A stretch of DNA of 64,000 nucleotides from Zeus faber (lineage: Eukaryota; Chordata; Actinopteri; Zeiformes; Zeidae): positions 868,001 to 932,000 of the forward strand of contig OY482866.1 of NCBI GenBank assembly GCA_960531495.1. Reading direction: 5' to 3'. The position numbers and the translations under genes were made by a program. Every line of letters starts with the position of its first letter. Within the stretch, counting starts at the first letter, position 1. The notes beneath the pieces were generated by a model. That model was not told the origin of the DNA and did no database searches. It was given only the letters and a program-made list of their open reading frames with translations. Positions 56,601-64,000 of this stretch are shown one piece after another.

Positions 56601-59102
56601 GACAGAAAGATTGAAAGATTGAAATATTGAAAGAAAGAATGAAAAAAAGATTGAAAGACTGAAAGAAAGAATGAAAGAAAGATTGAAAGATTAAACAATT
56701 GAAAGAAAGTTTGCAAGAAAGATTGAAAAAAGAAAGATTGAAAGAAAGAATGAAAAAAAGATTGAAAGATAGATGGATAGAAAGATTGAAAGAAAGAAAG
56801 ATTGAAAGAATAACAAAAGAAAGATTGAAAGATTGGAAGAAATATTGAAAGATAGAGAAATTGAAAGTAGGAAAGATTGAAAGAAAAAATTAAAGAAAGA
56901 TTCAAAGATTGAAAGAAAGAATGAAAGAAAGGTTGAAAGATTGAAATATTGAAAGAAAGAATGAAAGAAAGATTGAAAGAAAGATTGAAAGAAAGTTTGA
57001 AAGATTGAAAGATTGAAATAAAGATTGAAAGTTTGAAAGAAAGATTGAAAGAAAGATTTAAAGAAAGAAAGATTGAAAGAAATATTGAAAGAAAGATTGA
57101 AAGATTGAAAGAAAGATTGAAAGAAAGAATGAAAGAAAGATTGAAAGATTGAAAGATTGAAATAAAGAATGAAAGTTTGAAAGAAAGATTTTAAGAAAGA
57201 AAGATTGAAAGTAAGAAAGATTGAAAGAAATATTGAAAGAAAGATTGAAAGATTGAAAGAAAGATTGAAAGAAAGAATGAAAGAAAGATTGAAAGAAAGA
57301 TTGAAAGAAACATTGAAAGAAACATTGAAAGACTGAAGGAAAGAATGAAAGAAAGATTGAAAGAAAGATTGAAAGAAAGAAAGATTGAAAGAAAGATTGA
57401 AAGATTGAATGATTGAAAGATAGACTGAAAGATAGATTGAAAGATTGAAGATTGAAAGATTCAAAGAAAGATTGAAAGAAAGATTGAACGACTGAAAGAT
57501 TGAAAGAAAGATTGAAAGTTTGAAACAAATTTTGAAAGACTGAAAGAAAGAATGAAAGAAATATTGAAAAAAGAAAGATTGAAAGAAAATTTGAAAGAAA
57601 GATTGAAAGAAGGAATGAAAGAAATATTGAAAGACAGAAAGATTGAAAGAAAGAATGAAAGAAAGATTGAAAGATTAAAAGAAAGAATGAAAGAAAGATT
57701 GAAAAATTGAAATATTGAAAGAAAGAATGAAAGAAAGATTGAAAGATTGAAAGATTGAAATAAAGATTGAAAGTTTGAAAGAAAGATTGAAAGAAAGATT
57801 GAAAGAAATATTGAGAGAAAGATTGAAAGTTTGAAAGAAAGATTGAAAGAAAGAATGAAAGAAAGATTGAACGATTGAAATATTGAAATAAATAATGAAA
57901 GTTTGAAAGAAAGATTGAGAGAAAGATTTAAAGATAGAAAGATTGAAAGTAAAAAAGATTGAAAGAAAGATTGAAAGACTGAAAGAAAGAATGACGGACA
58001 GAAAGATTGAAAGAAAGAATGAAAGAAAGATTGAAAAAAAGATTGAAAGACTGAAAGAAAGAATGAAAGAAAGATTGAAAGATTAAACAATTGAAAGAAT
58101 GATTGCAAGAATGATTGAAAAAAGAAAGATTGAAAGAAAGAACGAAAGACTGAAGGAAAGAATGAAAGAAAGATGGACAGAAAGATTGAAAGAAACAATG
58201 AAAGAAAGATTGAAAGAATAAAAGAAAGAATGAAAGAAAGATTGAAAAATTGAAAGATTGAAAGAAAGACTAAAAGAAAGAAAGAATGATTGAAAGAAAG
58301 ATTGAAAGAAAGAATGAAAGAAAGAATGAAAGAAAGAATGAAAGAAAGATTGAAAGAAACAATGAAAGAAAGATTGAAAGATTAAAAGAAAGAATGAAAG
58401 AAAGATTGAAAAATTGAAAGATTGAAAGAAAGACTAAACGAAAGAAAGAACGATTGAAAGAAAGAATGAAAGAAAGATTGAAAAAAAGATTAAAAGACTG
58501 AAGGAAAGAATGAAAGAAAGATTGAAAGATTAAACAATTGAAAGAAAGATTGCAAGAAAGAATGAAAAAAAGATTGAAAGATTGAAAGAAAGAATGAAAG
58601 AAAGATTGAAAGATTGAAATATTGAAAGAAAGAATGAAAAAAAGATTGAAAGACTGAAAGAAAGAATGAAAAAAAGATTGAAAGACTGAAAGAAAGAATG
58701 AAAGAAAGATTGAAAGATTAAACAATTGAAAGAAAGTTTGCAAGATAGATAGATGGAAAGATAGAAAGATTGAAAGAATAACAAAAGAAAGATTGAAAGA
58801 TTGGAAGAAATATTGAAAGATAGAAAAATTGAAAGTAAGAAAGATTGAAAGAAAGAATTAAAGAAAGATTGAAAGATTGAAAGAAAGAATGAAAGAAAGA
58901 TTGAAATATTGAAAGAAAGAATGAAAGAAAGATTGAAAGATTGAAAGAAAGATTGAACGATTGAAAGATTGAAATAAAGATTGAAAGTTTGAAAGAAAGA
59001 TTGAAAGAAAGATTTAAAGAAAGAAAGATTGAAAGAAATATTGAAAGAAAGATTGAAAGATTGAAAGAAAGATTGAAAGAAAGAATGAAAGAAAGATTGA
59101 AA
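53657..59102. repeat. Higher-order unit R3 of the right array (~5446 bp)
   Basis: The left border marker is at 53657. A second marker pair, GATAGATAGATGG just before GAATAAC, gives 53330 to 58776 = 5446 bp. The right border is extrapolated because the next copy has lost the marker used for the left border. Confidence 0.75.
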
Positions 59103-61434
59103 GATTGAAAGATTGAAATAAAGAATGAAAGAAAGATTGAATGACTGAAAGATTGAAATAAAGAATGAAAGTTTGAAAGAAAGATTGAAAGAAAGATTTA
59201 AAAAAAGAAAGATTGAAAGTAAGAAAGATTGAAAGACGTATTGAAAGAAAGATTGAAAGATTGAAAGAAAGATTGAAAGAAAGAATGAAAGAAAGATTGA
59301 AAGAAAGATTGAAAGACTGAAGGAAAGAATGAAAGAAAGATTGAAAGAAAGAAAGATTGAAAGATTGAATGATTGAAAGATTGAATGATTGAAAGATTGA
59401 AAGAAAGATTGAAAGAAAGATTGAACGACTGAAAGATTGAAAGAAAGATTGAAAGAAAGATTTAAAGAAAGAAAGATTGAAAGAAATATTGAAAGAAAGA
59501 TTGAAAGATTGAAAGAAAGATTGAAAGAAAGAATGAAAGAAAGATTGAAAGATTGAAATAAAGAATGAAAGTTTGAAAGAAAGATTGAAAGAAAGATTTA
59601 AAAAAAGAAAGATTGAAAGTAAGAAAGATTGAAAGACATATTGAAAGAAAGATTGAAAGATTGAAAGAAAGATTGAAAGAAAGAATGAAAGAAAGATTGA
59701 AAGAAAGATTGTAAGACTGAAGGAAAGAATGAAAGAAAGATTGAAAAAAAGAAAGATTGAAAGATTGAATGATTGAAAGATTGAATGATTGAAAGATTGA
59801 AAGAAAGATTGAATGACTGAAAGATTGAAAGAAATATTGAAAGTTTGAAAGAAAGATTGAAAGACTGAAAGATAGATTGAAAGATTGAAGATTGAAAGAT
59901 TGAAAGAAAGATTGAAAGAAAGATTGAACGACTGAAAGATTGAAAGAAAGATTGAAAGTTTGAAAGAAAGATTGAAAGACTGAAATAAATAATGAAAGAA
60001 AGATTGAAAGAAAGAATGAAAGAAATATTGAAAGAAAGATGGAAAGAAAGATTGAAAGAAAGAAAGATTGAAAGAAATATTGAAAGTTTGAAAGAAAGAT
60101 TGAAAGATAGATTGAAAGATTGAAGATTGAAAGATTGAAAGAAAGATTGAAAGAAAGATTGAACGACTGAAAGATTGAAAGAAAGATTGAAAGTTTGAAA
60201 GAAAGATTGAAAGACTGAAAGAAATAATGAAAGAAAGATTGAAAGAAAGAATGAAAGAAATATTGAAAGAAAGATGGAAAGAAAGATTGAAAGAAAGAAA
60301 GATTGAAAGATATAACAAAAGAAAGATTGAAAGAAATAATGAAAGAAAGATTGAACGATTGGAAGAAATATTGAAAGATAGAAAAATTGAAAGATTGAAA
60401 GATTGAAAGAAAGAATGAAAGAAAGATTGAAATATTGAAAGAAAGAATGAAAGAAAGACTGAAAGATTGAAAGAAAGATTGAAATATTTAAAGAAAGATT
60501 GAAAGAAAGAATGAAAGAACAATTGAAAGAAAGAATGAAAGAATGAAAGAAAAACTGACAGATTGAAAGAAATATTGAAAAAAGAAAGATTGAAAGAAAG
60601 ATTGAAAGAAAGATTGAAAGAAAGATGGAAAGAAAGATTGAAAGAAAGAAAGATTGAAAGAAATAATAAAAGAAAGATTGAACGATTGGAAGAAATATTG
60701 AAAGATAGAAAAATTGAAAGTAAGAAAGATTGAAAGAAAGAATGAAAGAAAGATTGAAAGATTGAAATATTGAAAGAAAGAATGAAAGAAAGACTGAAAG
60801 ATTGAAAGAAAGATTGAAAGAAAGATTGAAAGATTGAAATATTTAAAGAAAGATTGAAAGAAAGAATGAAAGAACAATTGAAAGAAAGAATGAAAGAATG
60901 AAAGAAAAACTGACAGATTGAAAGAAATATTGAAAAAAGAAAGATTGAAAGAAAGAATGAAAGAAAGATTGAAAGAAAGATGGAAAGAAAGATTGAAAGA
61001 AAGAAAGATTGAAAGAAATAATAAAAGAAAGATTGAACGATTGGAAGAAATATTGAAAGATAGAAAAATTGAAAGTAAGAAAGATTGAAAGAAAGAATGA
61101 AAGAAAGATTGAAAGATTGACAGAAAGAATGACAGAAAGATTGAAAGATTGAAATATTGAAAGAAAGAATGAAAAAAAGATTGAAAGACTGAAAGAAAGA
61201 ATGAAAGAAAGATTGAAAGATTAAACAATTGAAAGAAAGTTTGCAAGAAAGATTGAAAAAAAAAGATTGAAAGAAAGAATGAAAAAAAGATTGAAAGATA
61301 GATGGATAGAAAGATTGAAAGAAAGAAAGATTGAAAGAATAACAAAAGAAAGATTGAAAGATTGGAAGAAATATTGAAAGATAGAAAAATTGAAAGTAGG
61401 AAAGATTGAAAGAAAAAATTAAAGAAAGATTCAA
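59014..61434 (-). other. Longest of many low-complexity open frames in the satellite; not annotated as a gene
   Basis: This 806-codon minus-strand frame consists almost only of Phe, Ser, Leu, Asn, Ile, Gln and His in a 4-residue cycle (SFFQ, SFNL, SIFL). Three 4-base words equal four codons, and TTTC/AATC/ATTC words contain no stop, so long frames arise by chance of structure. Similar frames of 84-460 codons repeat with each higher-order unit and end wherever a variant word creates TAA, TAG or TGA. I see no promoter, splice or polyadenylation support. Confidence 0.85.
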
Positions 61435-64000
61435 AGATTGAAAGAAAGAATGAAAGAAAGGTTGAAAGATTGAAATATTGAAAGAAAGAATGAAAGAAAG
61501 ATTGAAAGAAAGTTTGAAAGATTGAAAGATTGAAATAAAGATTGAAAGTTTGAATGAAAGATTGAAAGAAAGATTTAAAGAAAGAAAGATTGAAAGAAAT
61601 ATTGAAAGATTGAAAGAAAGAATGAAAGAAAGATTGAAAGATTGAAAGATTGAAATAAAGAATCAAAGTTTGAAAGAAAGATTGAAAGAAAGATTTTAAG
61701 AAAGAAAGATTGAAAGAAAGAATGAAAGAAAGATTGAAAGAAAGATTGAAAGAAAGATTGAAAGAAAGATTGAAAGACTGAAGGAAAGAATGAAAGAAAG
61801 ATTGAAAGAAAGATTGAAAGAAAGATTGAAAGATTGAATGATTGAAAGATAGACTGAAAGATAGATTGAAAGATTGAAGATTGAAAGATTCAAAGAAAGA
61901 TTGAAAAATTGAAATATTGAAAGGAAGAATGAAAGAAAGATTGAAAGAAAGAAAGATTGAAAGAAATAATAAAAGAAAGATTGAATGATTGAAAGAAAGA
62001 CTGAAAGAAAGAATGACGGACAGAAAGATTGAAAGAAAGAATGAAAGAAAGATTGAAAAAAAGATTGAAAGACTGAAAGAAAGAATGAAAGAAAGATTGA
62101 AAGATTAAACAATTGAAAGAATGATTGCAAGAATGATTGAAAAAAGAAAGATTGAAAGAAAGAACGAAAGACTGAAGGAAAGAATGAAAGAAAGATGGAC
62201 AGAAAGATTGAAAGAAACAATGAAAGAAAGATTGAAAGAATAAAAGAAAGAATGAAAGAAAGATTGAAAAATTGAAAGATTGAAAGAAAGACTAAAAGAA
62301 AGAAAGAATGATTGAAAGAAAGATTGAAAGAAAGAATGAAAGAAAGAATGAAAGAAAGAATGAAAGAAAGATTGAAAGAAAGAATAAAAGAAAGATTGAA
62401 AGATTAAAAGAAAGAATGAAAGAAAGATTGAAAAATTGAAAGATTGAAAGAAAGACTAAACGAAAGAAAGAACGATTGAAAGAAAGAATGAAAGAAAGAT
62501 TGAAAAAAAGATTAAAAGACTGAAGGAAAGAATGAAAGAAAGATTGAAAGATTAAACAATTGAAAGAAAGATTGCAAGAAAGAATGAAAGAAAGATTGAA
62601 AGATTGAAAGAAAGAATGAAAGAAAGATTGAAAGATTGAAATATTGAAAGAAAGAATGAAAAAAAGATTGAAAGACTGAAAGAAAGAATGAAAAAAAAAT
62701 TGAAAGACTGAAAGAAAGAATGAAAGAAAGATTGAAAGATTAAACAATTGAAAGAAAGTTTGCAAGATAGATAGATGGAAAGATAGAAAGATTGAAAGAA
62801 TAACAAAAGAAAGATTGAAAGATTGGAAGAAATATTGAAAGATAGAAAAATTGAAAGTAAGAAAGATTGAAAGAAAGAATTAAAGAAAGATTGAAAGATT
62901 GAAAGAAAGATTGAAATATTGAAAGAAAGAATGAAAGAAAGATTGAAAGATTGAAAGAAAGATTGAACGATTGAAAGATTGAAATAAAGATTGAAAGTTT
63001 GAAAGAAAGATTGAAAGAAAGATTTAAAGAAAGAAAGATTGAAAGAAATATTGAAAGAAAGATTGAAAGATTGAAAGAAAGATTGAAAGAAAGAATGAAA
63101 GAAAGATTGAAAGATTGAAATAAAGAATGAAAGAAAGATTGAATGATTGAAAGATTGAAATAAAGAATGAAAGTTTGAAAGAAAGATTGAAAGAAAGATT
63201 TAAAAAAAGAAAGATTGAAAGTAAGAAAGATTGAAAGACGTATTGAAAGAAAGATTGAAAGATTGAAAGAAAGAATGAAAGAAAGATTGAAAGAAAGATT
63301 GAAAGAAAGATTGAAAGACTGAAGGAAAGAATGAAAGAAAGATTGAAAGAAAGATTGAAAGAAAGAAAGATTGAAAGATTGAATGATTGAAAGATTGAAT
63401 GATTGAAAGATTGAAAGAAAGATTGAAAGAAAGATTGAAGACTGAAAGATTGAAAGAAAGATTGAAAGAAAGATTTAAAGAAAGAAAGATTGAAAGAAAT
63501 ATTGAAAGAAAGATTGAAAGATTGAAAGAAAGATTGAAAGAAAGAATGAAAGAAAGATTGAAAGATTGAAATAAAGAATGAAAGTTTGAAAGAAAGATTG
63601 AAAGTAAGATTTAAAAAAAGAAAGATTGAAAGTAAGAAAGATTGAAAGACATTGAAAGAAAGATTGAAAGATTGAAAGAAAGATTGAAAGAAAGAATGAA
63701 AGAAAGATTGAAAGAAAGATTGTAAGACTGAAGGAAAGAATGAAAGAAAGATTGAAAGAAAGAAAGATTGAAAGATTGAATGATTGAAAGATTGAATGAT
63801 TGAAAGATTGAAAGAAAGATTGAAAGAAAGATTGAATGACTGAAAGATTGAAAGAAATATTGAAAGTTTGAAAGACTGAAAGATAGATTGAAAGATTGAA
63901 GATTGAAAGATTGAAAGAAAGATTGAACGACTGAAAGATTGAAAGAAAGATTGAAAGTTTGAAAGAAAGATTGAAAGACTGAAAGAAATAATGAAAGAAA
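59103..64000. repeat. Rearranged higher-order unit R4 and start of the next
   Basis: The marker at 58776 recurs at 62798, only 4022 bp away, so about 1.4 kb less than in the other units. The module with GAATGAGTG is missing from this unit. A block near 59880-60060 is repeated in altered form at about 60120-60300. The final 1.2 kb repeats the 58776-60000 region. Confidence 0.75.

Larger units (their letters stand above)
40786..64000. repeat. Right satellite array of the same tetranucleotide words
   Basis: It has the same words and strand bias as the left array, running off the right edge of the window. Word order differs from the left array over most of the unit, but shared variant modules are present. 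An example is 44779-44930, which matches 130-281 without an indel. A recurrent submodule GATTGGAAGAAATATTG followed by AAAGATAGAAAAATTG occurs many times per unit and also in the left array (for example near 3406 and 8911). No gene is supported. Confidence 0.97.

Overview
The window is eukaryotic, and I infer a ray-finned fish. The reasons are a tRNA-Trp-primed vertebrate endogenous retrovirus (ERV), a Ty3/Gypsy element of the type common in teleosts, hAT remnants, a 'CATTTAGCAGATGC' interspersed repeat, (CA)n microsatellites, and a decayed intron-containing gene that resembles a teleost Myb-like/SGNH family. I see no intact host protein-coding gene and no tRNA or rRNA gene.

Layout. (1) 1-15376: a satellite built from 4-base words (GAAA, GATT, GAAT on the + strand). 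It is organised into kilobase-scale higher-order units of 6345 bp, 4765 bp and a third, truncated copy. (2) 15377-40785: a 25.4-kb island of ordinary complexity that is almost entirely mobile-element debris. It holds an internally deleted Ty3/Gypsy element with a matching 5-bp target duplication (15580-17965). Next come a decayed gene with a Myb-like exon and SGNH-hydrolase-like exons (20478-24450) and a foldback element bounded by 30-bp direct repeats (20881-21350). A second-lineage ERV integrase fragment (about 24790-25345) and a composite inverted dispersed repeat (25540-26700) follow. A multiply broken ERV on the minus strand (26701-35443) comes next, then a second copy of the dispersed repeat, a possible LINE fragment, hAT fragments and short tandem repeats. 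(3) 40786-64000: a second satellite array of the same words in the same strand orientation. Its higher-order unit is about 5.4 kb, and copy spacings differ from one another by multiples of 4 bp (one much shorter interval excepted).

The two arrays share diagnostic variant modules. One 152-bp module at 130-281 recurs at 44779-44930 without an indel, so the arrays probably descend from one satellite and the island was trapped in it or inserted into it. The many long minus-strand reading frames in the arrays (up to 806 codons) follow from the word structure, which contains no stop codon on that strand. They show a 4-residue periodicity and are not annotated as genes.

The most notable material is the higher-order organisation of a tetranucleotide satellite at 4.8-6.3 kb scale. 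The transposon fossils preserve readable histories: a deletion after integration in the Ty3 element, loss of the protease active site in the ERV, and two different integrase C-termini about 2.3 kb apart. All alignments were made by eye; boundaries marked approximate should be treated that way.
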